64,000 nucleotides of DNA from Streptomyces sp. NBC_00557. GTDB lineage: Bacteria; Actinomycetota; Actinomycetes; Streptomycetales; Streptomycetaceae. Positions 16,814 to 25,513 of this stretch are shown one piece after another. The notes under the pieces are model-generated. The model did no database searches, was not told the DNA's origin, and saw only the letters and a program-made list of their open reading frames with translations. Position 1 is the first letter of the stretch, and every line of letters starts with the position of its first letter. The stretch lies in assembly GCF_036345995.1 (NCBI RefSeq), contig NZ_CP107796.1:2108001-2172000 (forward strand). Reading direction: 5' to 3'. The translations under genes and the position numbers were made by a program.

Positions 16814-17227
16814 CTAATCCGTGGGCAAGGGCGGTCCGGGCCAGTCGCGCGGACCGGGGGCGGCCTGCGCACGCGCGCGTGGAGGCCGGCGAACGCCCGT
16901 CCGGCGGACCTCCAGCCGCTCGGCGGCGATCAGGCAGGAGACGGGGTCGGGGCCGCCGGCGTCCGCTTCGAACGCGACCGCGAGGGCCGGCGCCTCGCCG
17001 AGGGCGCGCACGAGCCGTGCCGTCTCCTCGGCGGGGGGCGCGCGGAAGACGGGGTCCTGGAAGGCGGACGGGCAGGACACGAGGAGCGGGCCGGCGAAGC
17101 CGGCCTCCAGGCCGTGGTGGTACGTGAGGTCGTACCCGGCGGCGAGCCGCAGCTCCCCCGCGTCCCAGCCGGTCGCCTCCCAGTCCCACCGACTGCCCTC
17201 GGGCAGCTCGCGGCCGGCGATCTCCAT
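16814..17227 (-). CDS. Hypothetical protein (137 aa)
   Basis: MEIAGRELPEGSRWDWEATGWDAGELRLAAGYDLTYHHGLEAGFAGPLLV...; not assigned to a family. The first about 100 residues look globular, with the last 35 basic and Pro/Arg-rich, so the true conserved part may end near RRTGVR. Support for being real: an excellent ribosome site (GGAGAGGGGG, 5 nt before ATG) and tight placement 18 bp after the acyltransferase gene and 10 bp before DUF5998, implying one operon from 20110 to 15026. Confidence 0.7.
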   Translation of the reverse strand: MEIAGRELPEGSRWDWEATGWDAGELRLAAGYDLTYHHGLEAGFAGPLLVSCPSAFQDPVFRAPPAEETARLVRALGEAPALAVAFEADAGGPDPVSCLIAAERLEVRRTGVRRPPRARAQAAPGPRDWPGPPLPTD

Positions 17228-17245
17228 GCGGTCCCCCTCTCCCGC

Positions 17246-20110
17246 TCAGTAGGCCGGCATCGTGCGCGGGCCGAGGTCGTCGCGGGCGGGCGGCGGCGCG
17301 AGCCGCAGCGTGGCGCCGAGGACGCCGGCGCCGTGCGGGGCGACGACGACCGGCTCCAGGGTGACGGCGACCACCTCCGGGTGATCGTCGACCAGCCGGG
17401 ACACCCGCAGCAGCAGCTCCTCCAGCGCCGGGGTGTCGACGGGCGTGGAGCCGCGCCAGCCGAACAGCAGCGGCGCCGTGCGGATCGAGCGCACCAGCGA
17501 GGCCGCCTCCCGGTCGGTGACCGGGATGAGCCGGTGCGCCATGTCGCCGAGCAGCTGGGAGGCGGCTCCGGCGAGTCCGAAGGACAGCACGGCCCCGGCC
17601 GCCGGGTCGATCACGGCCCGTACGACGGTGTCGACGCCGCGCGGTGCCATGCTCTGCACCACCGGCCGCAGCTCCTCGGGCTTCCCGAACAGATCGGTCA
17701 ACTCGGCGTACGCGCGACGCAGTTGCTCCTCGTCCGCCAGGTCGAGGCGTACGCCCCCGAGGTCGGCGCGGTGCCTGAGGTGCGGGGCGGTGGCCTTGAG
17801 GGCCACCGGATAGCCGAGGGTGCGGGCGGCTTCGGCGGCGGCGTCGGGGGTGGGTGCGGGCAGGGCGCGGCGCACCCGGATGCCGTACTTGCCGAGCAGT
17901 TCGCAGGTCTCCTCGTCGGAGACGGTGAGCCCTTCGCCCCGCGCGAGCAGCTGGCCGATCAGCCGCGCAGCCCCCTTCTCGTCGATGTCGTCGTACTCGG
18001 GCACCTTGCCGGGGTCCATGGCCTCCCGCCGCCACTGTCCGTACTTGACGGCCTCGGCCAACGCCCGCACGGCGCGTTCGGCGGCGGGGTAGGCGGGGAT
18101 GAGCCGCGTGCCCTCCGCAGGGGTGCCGGGTGCGGGGGGCGCGCCGGTCTCCGCGGCCGCGGTGGGCGGTCGTCCCGCGGGGCGACGGGGAGGGGGAGCA
18201 CCGCCGTCCGCAGCGGGTGCCGGCTCGACGGCCTGCGGTGCGGTGCTGGCCGCGGCCGACAGCGCCTCCGCGAGCCCGCCCAGCTCGACGTGCACCACCA
18301 GCACCGGCTTGCCCGGCACCGCCGCCGCAGCCGACCGCAGCGCCTGGGCCAGCTCCGCGTCCCCCGGCGACGCCTCCCCGATCGCCGGGATCGCCGTGAC
18401 GACGACGGCGTCGTTCGTGTCGTCCGCCAAGGCCCGCGCCAGCGCCCGGTGGAAGTCCTCCGCCGTCGCCCCGGTCGTCAGGTCCAGCGGACGCGACGGC
18501 CGCAGTCCCTCGGCCAGACACCGGTCGTACGCCAGCACGCCCAGCGACTCGGAGTTGCCGAGGATCGCCACCCTCGGCCCAGCCGGCAGCGGCTGCCGGG
18601 CGAGCAGCAGCCCGGTGTCGACCAGCTCGGTGATCGTGTCGACCCGGATCACGCCGGCCTGCCGCAGCAGCGCGGCGACGGTGTCGGGCGGCAGCCGGGT
18701 GGCCCGTACCGCGTGGCCCTGGGGCGCGGAGCCGACCCCCTGCACCACGACCAGGGGTTTGGACGCCGCCGTCCGCCGCGCGAGGCGGGTGAACTTGCGC
18801 GGGTTGCCGATGGACTCCAGGTACATGAGGACGACGTCGGTCTCGGGGTCGTCGTACCAGTACTGCAGGACGTCGTTGCCGGAGACGTCCGCGCGGTTGC
18901 CGGCGGAGACGAAGGTGGACACGCCGGTGACCCCGGTGACCCCGCCGCCGCGCCGGTGCAGCCGGGACAGCAGGGCGATCCCGATGGCGCCGGACTGGGC
19001 GAACATGCCGATGCGGCCGGGGCGCGGCAGCTCCGGGGCGAGGGAGGCGTTCAGCCGGACGTCCGCCGCGGTGTTGATGATCCCGAAGGCGTTGGGCCCG
19101 ATGATCCGCATGCCGTACGCGCGCGCCTGCCGGACGAGCGCCCGCTGCCGCTCGCGCCCCTCGGGCCCGCTCTCGGCGTATCCGGCGGAGAGGACGACGA
19201 GCCCCTGCACCCCGTGTTCACCGCACTCGGCGACCACGGCGGGCACGTGCTCGGCGGGTACGGCGACCACGGCCAGGTCCACGTGCTCGCCGATGTCGCG
19301 CACGCACCGGTACGCCGGCACCCCGTCGACCTCGGCGAGGTCCTCGGGGAAGGCCTTGTTCACTGCGTACAGCCGGCCGCCGTAGCCGGCGTCCCTGATG
19401 TTGCCGAGGACGCTGCGGCCGACTCCGCCCGGCGCGCGGCCGACGCCGACGACGGCGACGGAGCCGGGCCTGAGCAGCCGCCGTACCGAGCGGGCCTCGG
19501 CGCGCTGTTCACGCGCGCGCTGCACGGCGAGGGAGCGGTCGGTGGGTTCGAGATCGAACTCCAGGCGGACCACGCCGTCCTCGAAGCTGCGCTTCTGGGT
19601 GTAGCCGGCGTCCGTGAACACCTTGATCATCTTGGTGTTGGCGGGCAGCACCTCGGCGGTGAAGCGGCGGATGCCGCGCTCGCGGGCGACCGCGGCGATG
19701 TGCTCCAGCAGGGCGGAGGCGACCCCGCGGCCCTGGTGGGCGTCCTGCACGAGGAAGGCGACTTCGGCCTCGTCGGCGGGTGCGGCGGCGGGCATGCCGT
19801 TCTCGCCGACGCGGTCATAGCGTACGGTGGCGATGAACTCGCCGCCGACGGTGGCCGCGAGTCCCACCCGGTCCACAAAGTCGTGGTGCGTGAAGCGGTG
19901 GACGTCCTTGGCGGAGAGCCTGGGGTACGGCGCGAAGAAGCGGTAGTACTTCGACTCGTCCGAGACCTGCTCGTAGAAGCTGACCAGGCGGTCGGCGTCA
20001 TCAACGGTGATGGGCCTGATGCGTGCGGTGCCACCGTCGCGCAGCACCACGTCCGCCTCCCAGTGGGCGGGATACTGGTGCCGGTCCTTCCGGTCCGCCG
20101 AGGTCTGCAT
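17246..20110 (-). CDS. GNAT / acyl-CoA synthetase (NDP-forming-like) fusion, PatA-type lysine acyltransferase
   Basis: 954 aa. An N-terminal GNAT domain (about 20-185) has acetyl-CoA motif QGRGVA at 126-131. It is followed by CoA-binding and ligase domains of the ADP-forming acyl-CoA synthetase family (about 205-640), a Pro/Ala-rich linker (about 655-700) and an ATP-grasp domain (about 740-950). This N-terminal-GNAT order matches the Streptomyces PatA-type enzyme that acylates and silences acyl-CoA synthetases. Where active synthetases carry the phospho-His loop (SHTGA-like), residues 469-476 read RATRLPPD with no His, so the synthetase part is probably a CoA/acyl-CoA sensor. Start ATG 20110 matches family length. 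Confidence 0.9.
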   Translation of the reverse strand: MQTSADRKDRHQYPAHWEADVVLRDGGTARIRPITVDDADRLVSFYEQVSDESKYYRFFAPYPRLSAKDVHRFTHHDFVDRVGLAATVGGEFIATVRYDRVGENGMPAAAPADEAEVAFLVQDAHQGRGVASALLEHIAAVARERGIRRFTAEVLPANTKMIKVFTDAGYTQKRSFEDGVVRLEFDLEPTDRSLAVQRAREQRAEARSVRRLLRPGSVAVVGVGRAPGGVGRSVLGNIRDAGYGGRLYAVNKAFPEDLAEVDGVPAYRCVRDIGEHVDLAVVAVPAEHVPAVVAECGEHGVQGLVVLSAGYAESGPEGRERQRALVRQARAYGMRIIGPNAFGIINTAADVRLNASLAPELPRPGRIGMFAQSGAIGIALLSRLHRRGGGVTGVTGVSTFVSAGNRADVSGNDVLQYWYDDPETDVVLMYLESIGNPRKFTRLARRTAASKPLVVVQGVGSAPQGHAVRATRLPPDTVAALLRQAGVIRVDTITELVDTGLLLARQPLPAGPRVAILGNSESLGVLAYDRCLAEGLRPSRPLDLTTGATAEDFHRALARALADDTNDAVVVTAIPAIGEASPGDAELAQALRSAAAAVPGKPVLVVHVELGGLAEALSAAASTAPQAVEPAPAADGGAPPPRRPAGRPPTAAAETGAPPAPGTPAEGTRLIPAYPAAERAVRALAEAVKYGQWRREAMDPGKVPEYDDIDEKGAARLIGQLLARGEGLTVSDEETCELLGKYGIRVRRALPAPTPDAAAEAARTLGYPVALKATAPHLRHRADLGGVRLDLADEEQLRRAYAELTDLFGKPEELRPVVQSMAPRGVDTVVRAVIDPAAGAVLSFGLAGAASQLLGDMAHRLIPVTDREAASLVRSIRTAPLLFGWRGSTPVDTPALEELLLRVSRLVDDHPEVVAVTLEPVVVAPHGAGVLGATLRLAPPPARDDLGPRTMPAY

Positions 20111-20246
20111 GGGCCCCAGAGTACGGCTCGCGTCCGACAACGGCGCGGGGCAGGCTGTGGAGGACGGCACGTCGGATCGAGGCCGCGGTCCGGCAGTGCC
20201 CGGGGAGGACACAGGTCCGATCCGGGCATGCTTCACGATATGGGAA

Positions 20247-20262
20247 ACTGGTCTAGACAACC
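20247..20262. promoter_or_regulatory. DasR-responsive element (dre)
   Basis: ACTGGTCTAGACAACC matches the DasR consensus (A[C/A]TGGTCTAGACCA) at 13 of 14 core positions and sits 25 bp before ptsH, exactly where N-acetylglucosamine-dependent DasR control of PTS genes is known in Streptomyces. Confidence 0.85.
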
Positions 20263-20286
20263 CTGAACACTGAAGGGCAGCAACAC

Positions 20287-20568
20287 ATGGCTGAGCGCCG
20301 CGTCAACGTCGGCTGGGCCGAGGGCCTCCACGCCCGCCCCGCCTCCATCTTCGTCCGAGCCGCCGCGGCCGCAGGCGTCCCGGTGACGATCGCCAAGGCT
20401 GACGGCACCCCCGTCAACGCGGCCTCCATGCTGGGTGTCCTGGGCCTGGGCGCCCAGGGCGGCGAGGAGATCATCCTGGCCTCCGACGCCGAGGGCGCGG
20501 ACGCCGCTCTGGACCGCCTGGCCAAGCTGGTCTCCGAGGGCCTCGAGGAACTGCCCGAGACGGTCTGA
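20287..20568 (+). CDS. ptsH: Phosphocarrier protein HPr
   Basis: 93 aa. Carries phosphate from enzyme I to sugar-specific EIIA proteins of the PTS. Phosphorylation site His15 in GLHARPAS and the conserved Ser47 (NAASMLG), the regulatory Ser region, are both present; typical length. Start ATG 20287 with GAAGGG about 10 nt upstream. Preceded by a DasR site and followed by a strong terminator, so it forms a single-gene unit regulated by aminosugar availability. Confidence 0.97.
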   Translation: MAERRVNVGWAEGLHARPASIFVRAAAAAGVPVTIAKADGTPVNAASMLGVLGLGAQGGEEIILASDAEGADAALDRLAKLVSEGLEELPETV

Positions 20569-20589
20569 ACCAGCGCGCCGGCAATCGGA

Positions 20590-20621
20590 AGCCGCGTCGC
20601 CCTTTCCGGGGCGGCGCGGCT
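20590..20621 (+). terminator. ptsH terminator
   Basis: About 13-bp stem starting AGCCGCGTCGCCC with loop TTTCC and the complementary GGGGCGGCGCGGCT (one wobble), 21 bp after the ptsH stop and followed by CCGCCCTTTT. Confidence 0.8.
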
Positions 20622-20715
20622 CCGCCCTTTTCCGGGCTCATTGCGCCCACACTTGAATTCGGGCAGCGGAAATACACCGCCATCGAATTCCTCTTCTTTG
20701 TATACGGCGTCCGTG

Positions 20716-21402
20716 TTAATGCCGCAGGCCCGAGATGTTTACGGCGTGTTGCGAAGTCCTCACACGCTCGGCGGCCCTGGGAACACGCAGCCGGTGCGCG
20801 GCCGTCGTGCGCTCGGTGTGCAGCGCCGTGAGCGCCCGCGCGCGTTCGCCGTCCCCGCGCGCCACCGCGTCGACGATGGCGCCGTGCTCCGCCCAGGCGT
20901 CCACCGGGCTGCCCGGCGCCTCCACGGCGTACATCCAGGCGATCTTGTGCCGGAGCTGGGTGAGCGTCGCGGTCAGCGAGGGGCTGCCGCAGGCCTGGGC
21001 GAGCGTCTCGTGGAACCAGCCGCCCAGCGAGCGCAGATCCTCGCTGTTGCCCCTCCTGGCCCGCTCCTGGCCCAGCCTGACCAGGCCGCGCAGCACCTTC
21101 AGGTGGGCCTCGGTGCGCCGCTGGGCGGCCCGCGCGGCCCCGAGTGGCTCCAGGAGCGTCCGCATCTCCAGCAGGTCGGCGGCCTCCTGCTCGGTCGGCT
21201 CGGCCACGCACGCGCCCGCGTGCCGGCGCGTCACCACGAACCCCTCGGCCTCCAGGGTGCGCAGGGCCTCCCGGACGGGGACGCGCGAGACGCCGTAGCG
21301 GCGGGCCAGGACTTCCTCGGTGAGGCGGCCGCCGCGCTCGTGGACGCCGGCGATGATGTCGTCCCGGATCGCCGTGCACACCGAATGCGCCGGAATACGC
21401 AT
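20716..21402 (-). CDS. GntR-family regulator (FCD subgroup)
   Basis: 228 aa. N-terminal winged helix (MRIPAHSVCTAIRDDIIAGVHERGGRLTEEVLARRYGVSRVPVREALRTLEAEGFV, residues 1-55) and a C-terminal all-helical FCD domain. The FCD domain shows metal/ligand-site features (EMRTLLEPLGAA, HETLAQACGSPSL, EHGAIVDAVARGDGERARAL). Effector is unknown; FCD regulators usually bind organic acids. It is isolated between ptsH and the M23 gene with no partner in the same direction, so targets cannot be read from context. Confidence 0.92.
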   Translation of the reverse strand: MRIPAHSVCTAIRDDIIAGVHERGGRLTEEVLARRYGVSRVPVREALRTLEAEGFVVTRRHAGACVAEPTEQEAADLLEMRTLLEPLGAARAAQRRTEAHLKVLRGLVRLGQERARRGNSEDLRSLGGWFHETLAQACGSPSLTATLTQLRHKIAWMYAVEAPGSPVDAWAEHGAIVDAVARGDGERARALTALHTERTTAAHRLRVPRAAERVRTSQHAVNISGLRH

Positions 21403-21556
21403 GACCGACCTCCACCTTAATCCCCGTGAAACGCCGACGATGGACGCCTGTTCCGTGACTCTATTCCAAGGAGCCGGAATTTCCGACGGCAGGCCGGAAG
21501 CATGGGATATTTTTTGGTCAGCGCCACCGGAGGGAGCCGGCGGGAAAACGGCGAAA

Positions 21557-21579
21557 GCCCCGGCTCGGTGAGCCGGGGC
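21557..21579 (-). terminator. M23 peptidase terminator
   Basis: GCCCCGGCTC-GGT-GAGCCGGGGC, 10-bp perfect stem with a 3-nt loop, 24 bp beyond the peptidase stop; on the minus strand followed by TTTCGCCGTTTT. Confidence 0.85.
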
Positions 21580-21602
21580 CTCGTGCGCCGCGCGCCGCGG
21601 TG

Positions 21603-22349
21603 TCAGACGTTCACGCCGTGCTTGCGGAGGTAGGCGACGGGGTCGACGTCGGAGCCGTAGTCCGGGGTCGTACGGGCCTCGAAGTGCAGGTGCGGGCCGG
21701 TGGTGTTGCCGGTCGCGCCGGACAGGCCGATCTGCTGGCCCGGGACGACGCGCTGGCCCACGGAGACGCCGATGGACGACAGGTGGCCGTACTGGGTGTA
21801 CATGCCGTCGGCCACCCTGATCACGATCTGGTTGCCGTACGCGCCGCCCCAGCCGGTGGAGACGACGGTGCCGGCGCCGACCGCGTGGACGGGCGTGCCG
21901 CTCGCCGCGTGGAAGTCGATGCCGGTGTGCGAGCCGGAGGACCACAGGGAGCTGCTGGCCTTGTAGCCGGTGGAGACGTAGGAGTTCGCGATCGGGGCGA
22001 CGAAGGTGTTCAGCAGGCGCTTGCGCTCGGCCTCGCGCGCCGCGCGCTCCCGGGCCTCGCGCTCCTGCGCGGCCTTCCTGGCCGCTGCCTCCTCGGCCGC
22101 CTTCTGCTCGGCGGCCCGCTTCTGCGCGGCGGCCTGCGCGTCGATGTGCTCGGCCACGTCGTCGCTGACGGCGAGGACCGGGGTGAGGCCGGTCTGCGCC
22201 ACGGTGTTCTCGGCGGCGAGCGCCGGGGAGGCGGCGAGGGTGCCGATGACACCGGTGGTGGTGAGGGCAGCGACGCCGGCCGCCTGAGCGGTGGTGCGCT
22301 TGACCCGGCCGGGCTTGCGGTGCTTCCCGGTGGCGCACATGAACGCCAT
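21603..22349 (-). CDS. Secreted M23 (LytM) peptidoglycan endopeptidase
   Basis: 248 aa. Basic N-region and hydrophobic core ending ASPALAAENT give a signal peptide cleaved near residue 46. A long Ala/Lys/Glu/Arg-rich coiled coil follows (about 70-112), then the LytM domain with zinc ligands in SHTGIDFHA (H, D) and GPHLHFE (HxH). The coiled coil suggests an EnvC/NlpD-like activator or spacer arrangement, but the catalytic ligands are intact. Expression is under a c-di-AMP riboswitch in its leader. Probably remodels cell wall during growth or germination, by analogy with other riboswitch-controlled wall hydrolases of Streptomyces. Confidence 0.93.
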   Translation of the reverse strand: MAFMCATGKHRKPGRVKRTTAQAAGVAALTTTGVIGTLAASPALAAENTVAQTGLTPVLAVSDDVAEHIDAQAAAQKRAAEQKAAEEAAARKAAQEREARERAAREAERKRLLNTFVAPIANSYVSTGYKASSSLWSSGSHTGIDFHAASGTPVHAVGAGTVVSTGWGGAYGNQIVIRVADGMYTQYGHLSSIGVSVGQRVVPGQQIGLSGATGNTTGPHLHFEARTTPDYGSDVDPVAYLRKHGVNV

Positions 22350-22369
22350 GGAGTGGCTGGTCCTTTCCT

Positions 22370-22515
22370 TCCCTCTCGCCTACCGGGTTAGCTGACGGGT
22401 TCGGAGCAGGAAGGTCTCCTACGGGCTCCCTCGCGGCTCGCGCGGGCGCCCGATTCACCCCAGGGACGTGGGTCCCCGGCTCCCCTGGCTCGCGCCGTAC
22501 GGGGACTCGGCGATG
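22370..22515 (-). promoter_or_regulatory. c-di-AMP riboswitch (ydaO-yuaA class)
   Basis: On the minus strand the leader contains the conserved blocks of this class in the right order: GAGCCGGGGACCCA, TGGGGTGAATCG, GTAGGAGACCTTCC, CCGAACCCGTCAGCTAACC and GGTAGGCGAGAGGG. It runs into the AAGGAAAGGA ribosome site of the M23 gene at 22361-22370. In Streptomyces such switches sit in front of cell-wall hydrolase genes and turn expression off when c-di-AMP is high. Confidence 0.93.
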
Positions 22516-22680
22516 GCTGTCCGGTGCCGCGGGTGCGGCGCACTGCCGGCGGACAGCCCGGACGACGCTACGAAAACCCCCTTTCGAATCCCAAACGGAT
22601 CCGGGTCTTTGTAGCGCATCCCACAGGGCAGACAGGCAACCTCCGCCCCAAATCGGGCATCTGAGGAAGCGAGTGGAACA

Positions 22681-22722
22681 GCGTGGGGCTCCGACGGTCC
22701 ACAGACCGTCGGAGCCCCACGC
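22681..22722 (-). terminator. M16 operon terminator
   Basis: 19-bp perfect stem (arm GCGTGGGGCTCCGACGGTC) with loop CACA, 12 bp beyond the stop of the second M16 gene. One of the strongest hairpins in the window. Confidence 0.88.
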
Positions 22723-22733
22723 GCGCGTGGCCG

Positions 22734-24122
22734 CTACTCGGCCGCCACGACGCTCACTTCGCCGATGCCGAGCGCCTCCACTGGCGCCTTGATCTGCGAC
22801 GCGTCGCCGACCAGGACGGTCACCAGGCGGTCCACCGGGAAGGCGTTCACGACGGCGGCCGTGGCCTCCACGGTGCCCGTCGCCGCGAGCCGCTGATACA
22901 GCGTCGCCTGGAAGTCGTCGGGCAGGTGCTGCTCGACCTGGTCGGCCAGCGTGCTCGCGACGGCCGCCGCGGTCTCGTACTTCAGCGGCGCGACCCCGAC
23001 CAGGTTCTGCACCGCCACGTCCCGCTCGGCGTCGGTCAGGCCCTCCGCCGCGAGGGTGCGCAGCACCTTCCACAGGTCGTCCAGCGCCGGGCCGGTGTTG
23101 GGGGTGTCCACGGAGCCGCTGATGGCGAGCATCGACGCGCCCGTGCCGTCCGGCGCGGACCGAAGGACCTGGCCGAAGGCGCGCACCCCGTAGGTGTAGC
23201 CCTTCTCCTCGCGCAGCACGCGGTCCAGGCGGGAGGTGAGGGTGCCGCCGAGGCAGTAGGTGCCGAGCACCTGGGCGGGCCACACCCGGTCGTGCCGGTC
23301 GGGCCCGATCCGGCCGATGAGCAGCTGCGTCTGGACGGCACCGGGCCGGTCCACGATGACCACGCGCCCGGTGTCGTCGGCGGTCACCGGCGGCACGGGC
23401 CGCGGCTCGCCCGGGGTGCCGGTCCAGGCGCCCAGGGTGTCGGCGAGCAGCGCGTCGAGGTCGACGCCGGTGAGGTCGCCGACCACGACCGCGGTGGCCG
23501 TGGCGGGGCGTACATGCCGGTCGTAGAAGGCGCGTACGGCGCCGGCGTCGATCTTCTCGACGGTCTCCTCGGTGCCCTGGCGGGGGCGCGACATGCGGGA
23601 AGCCGCCGGGAACAGCTCCTTGGACAGCTCCTTGGCGGCCCGGCGGGAGGGGTTGGCCAGCTCGTGCGGGATCTCGTCCAGGCGGTTGCGGACCAGCCGC
23701 TCGACCTCGCTCTCGGCGAAGGCGGGCGCGCGCAGGGCGTCGGCGAGCAGGCCGAGCCCCTTGGGCAGGCGGGAGGCCGGGACCTCCAGGCTGAGCCGGA
23801 CGCCGGGGTGGTCGGCGTGCGAGTCCAGGGTGGCGCCCGCGCGCTCCAGCTCGGCGGCGAACTCCTCGGCGGAGTGCTTGTCGGTGCCTTCGGAGAACGC
23901 CCGCGCCATGATCGTGGCGACGCCGTCCAGGCCGGCCGGCTCGGCGTCCAGGGGCGCGTCCAGCAGCACCTCGACGGCGACGACCTGCTGGCCGGGCCGG
24001 TGGCAGCGCAGCACGGTCAGGCCGTTGTCCAGAGCCGAGCGCTCGGGGGCCGGGAACGCCCACGGCCTGGCCTCGCCGGGCTGCGGCTGGGGGTGGAAGT
24101 CCATGGTGGCGAGCTCGGTCAC
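22734..24122 (-). CDS. M16-family protein, non-catalytic subunit
   Basis: 462 aa with the paired M16 fold of insulinase/mitochondrial processing peptidase. At the place of the zinc motif HxxEH it has GLDGVATIMARAFSEGT, so no metal ligands; the C-terminal R/Y substrate-binding segment is retained (GGTLTSRLDRVLREEKGYTYGV). It is expected to pair with the catalytic subunit encoded just upstream, as in heterodimeric bacterial M16B peptidases. ATG overlaps the upstream TGA by 4 bp, giving equimolar translation. Confidence 0.92.
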   Translation of the reverse strand: MTELATMDFHPQPQPGEARPWAFPAPERSALDNGLTVLRCHRPGQQVVAVEVLLDAPLDAEPAGLDGVATIMARAFSEGTDKHSAEEFAAELERAGATLDSHADHPGVRLSLEVPASRLPKGLGLLADALRAPAFAESEVERLVRNRLDEIPHELANPSRRAAKELSKELFPAASRMSRPRQGTEETVEKIDAGAVRAFYDRHVRPATATAVVVGDLTGVDLDALLADTLGAWTGTPGEPRPVPPVTADDTGRVVIVDRPGAVQTQLLIGRIGPDRHDRVWPAQVLGTYCLGGTLTSRLDRVLREEKGYTYGVRAFGQVLRSAPDGTGASMLAISGSVDTPNTGPALDDLWKVLRTLAAEGLTDAERDVAVQNLVGVAPLKYETAAAVASTLADQVEQHLPDDFQATLYQRLAATGTVEATAAVVNAFPVDRLVTVLVGDASQIKAPVEALGIGEVSVVAAE

Positions 24123-25513
24123 TTGGCCGTCTCCTCGTTCTCGTTACCGGCCTCTACGGTCGCTTCCTGCTCCGGGTCCTCGGGGACGCCCGCGTCCGGG
24201 ACCTCCTCGGGGGCCTTCGGCTCGTACACCAGGACGGCACGGTTGTCCGGGCGCAGGCGGGCCTTGGCGATCTCCTGGACCTCCTGGGGGGTCACCTCCA
24301 GGACGCGCTTGACGGCGGTGAGGGCGAGCTGCGGGTCGCCGAACAGGACGGCGTAGCGGCACAGTTCGTCGGCGCGGCCGGCGACCGTGCCGAGCCGGTC
24401 CAGCCACTCGCGCTCCAACTGGGCCTGGGCGCGCTCCATTTCCTCGGGCGTGGGGCCCTCCTCGGCGAACCGCGCCAGCTCCTCGTCGATGGCGGCCTCG
24501 ATGACCGGCACCTCGACGTCACCGGAGGTCTTCACGTCCAGCCAGCCCATGGAGGGCGCGCCGGCCAGCCGCAGCAGGCCGAAGCCGGCGGTGACGGCCG
24601 TACGGTCGCGGCGGACCAGCCGGTTGTACAGGCGGGAGGACTCGCCGCCGCCGAGGACGGTCAGGGCGAGGTCGGCGGCGTCGCACGCGCGCGTGCCGTC
24701 GTGCGGGAGGCGGTAGGCGGCCATCAGGGCGCGCGCCGGGACCTCCTCGACGACGACCTCGCGCTTCTGCTCGCCGATGATGTCCGGCAGGGAACCGTCG
24801 CGGGGGGCCGGCTTGCCGTCGTGGGACGGGATCGACCCGAAGTACTTCTCGATCCAGGCGAGGGTCTGCTGGGGGTCGATGTCGCCGACCACGGAGAGCA
24901 CCGCGTTGTTCGGCGCGTAGTAGGTGCGGAAGAACTGGCGGGCGTCCTCCAGGGTGGCCGCGTCCAGGTCCGCCATGGAGCCGATCGGCGTGTGGTGGTA
25001 GGGGTGGCCCTCCGGGTACGACAGGGCGGTCAGCTTCTCGAAGGCGGTGCCGTAGGGCACGTTGTCGTAGCGCTGGCGGCGCTCGTTCTTGACCACGTCC
25101 CGCTGGTTCTCCATGGACTCCTCGTCCAGGGCGGCCAGCAGCGAGCCCATGCGGTCGGCCTCCAGCCACAGGGCGAGCTCGAGCTGGTGGGCGGGCATGG
25201 TCTCGAAGTAGTTGGTGCGCTCGAAGCTGGTGGTGCCGTTGAGCGAGCCGCCGGCGCCCTGCACGAGCTCGAAGTGGCCGTTGCCCTTGACCTGCGCCGA
25301 TCCCTGGAACATCAGGTGCTCGAAGAGGTGAGCCAGGCCGGTGCGTCCCCTGACCTCGTGGCGGGAGCCGACGTCGTACCAGAGGCAGACCGCCGCCACC
25401 GGGGTCAGGTGGTCCTCGGAGAGCACCACGCGCAGACCGTTGGCCAGGCGGTGCTCGGTCGCTGTCAGGCCCCCGGAGCCTGCCTCGGCTGTGGTCGTGT
25501 GACCCATGGGCAT
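24119..25513 (-). CDS. M16-family zinc peptidase, catalytic subunit
   Basis: 464 aa. Inverted zinc motif HLFEH at residues 62-66 (His62, catalytic Glu65, His66) and the distal zinc ligand Glu144 in KNERRQRYDN give a complete active site. The C-terminal half carries LGGGESSRLYNRLVRRDRTAV. No signal peptide is evident, so it is probably cytoplasmic. ATG 25513 (MPMGHTTTAEAG) is chosen because GAAGGG lies 6 nt upstream. Forms a two-gene operon with the non-catalytic subunit; divergent from parC. Confidence 0.94.
   Translation of the reverse strand: MPMGHTTTAEAGSGGLTATEHRLANGLRVVLSEDHLTPVAAVCLWYDVGSRHEVRGRTGLAHLFEHLMFQGSAQVKGNGHFELVQGAGGSLNGTTSFERTNYFETMPAHQLELALWLEADRMGSLLAALDEESMENQRDVVKNERRQRYDNVPYGTAFEKLTALSYPEGHPYHHTPIGSMADLDAATLEDARQFFRTYYAPNNAVLSVVGDIDPQQTLAWIEKYFGSIPSHDGKPAPRDGSLPDIIGEQKREVVVEEVPARALMAAYRLPHDGTRACDAADLALTVLGGGESSRLYNRLVRRDRTAVTAGFGLLRLAGAPSMGWLDVKTSGDVEVPVIEAAIDEELARFAEEGPTPEEMERAQAQLEREWLDRLGTVAGRADELCRYAVLFGDPQLALTAVKRVLEVTPQEVQEIAKARLRPDNRAVLVYEPKAPEEVPDAGVPEDPEQEATVEAGNENEETAK

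Noticed and set aside
16796..20266. 1,156-codon plus-strand frame opposite the PatA-type gene
   Set aside because: Antisense shadow of the acyltransferase with Arg/Gly/Ala-rich composition and no recognisable domain.
20716..24063. 1,115-codon minus-strand frame running through the M23, riboswitch and M16 genes
   Set aside because: It crosses a riboswitch and terminators in the wrong frame; only its 3' end corresponds to the GntR gene.
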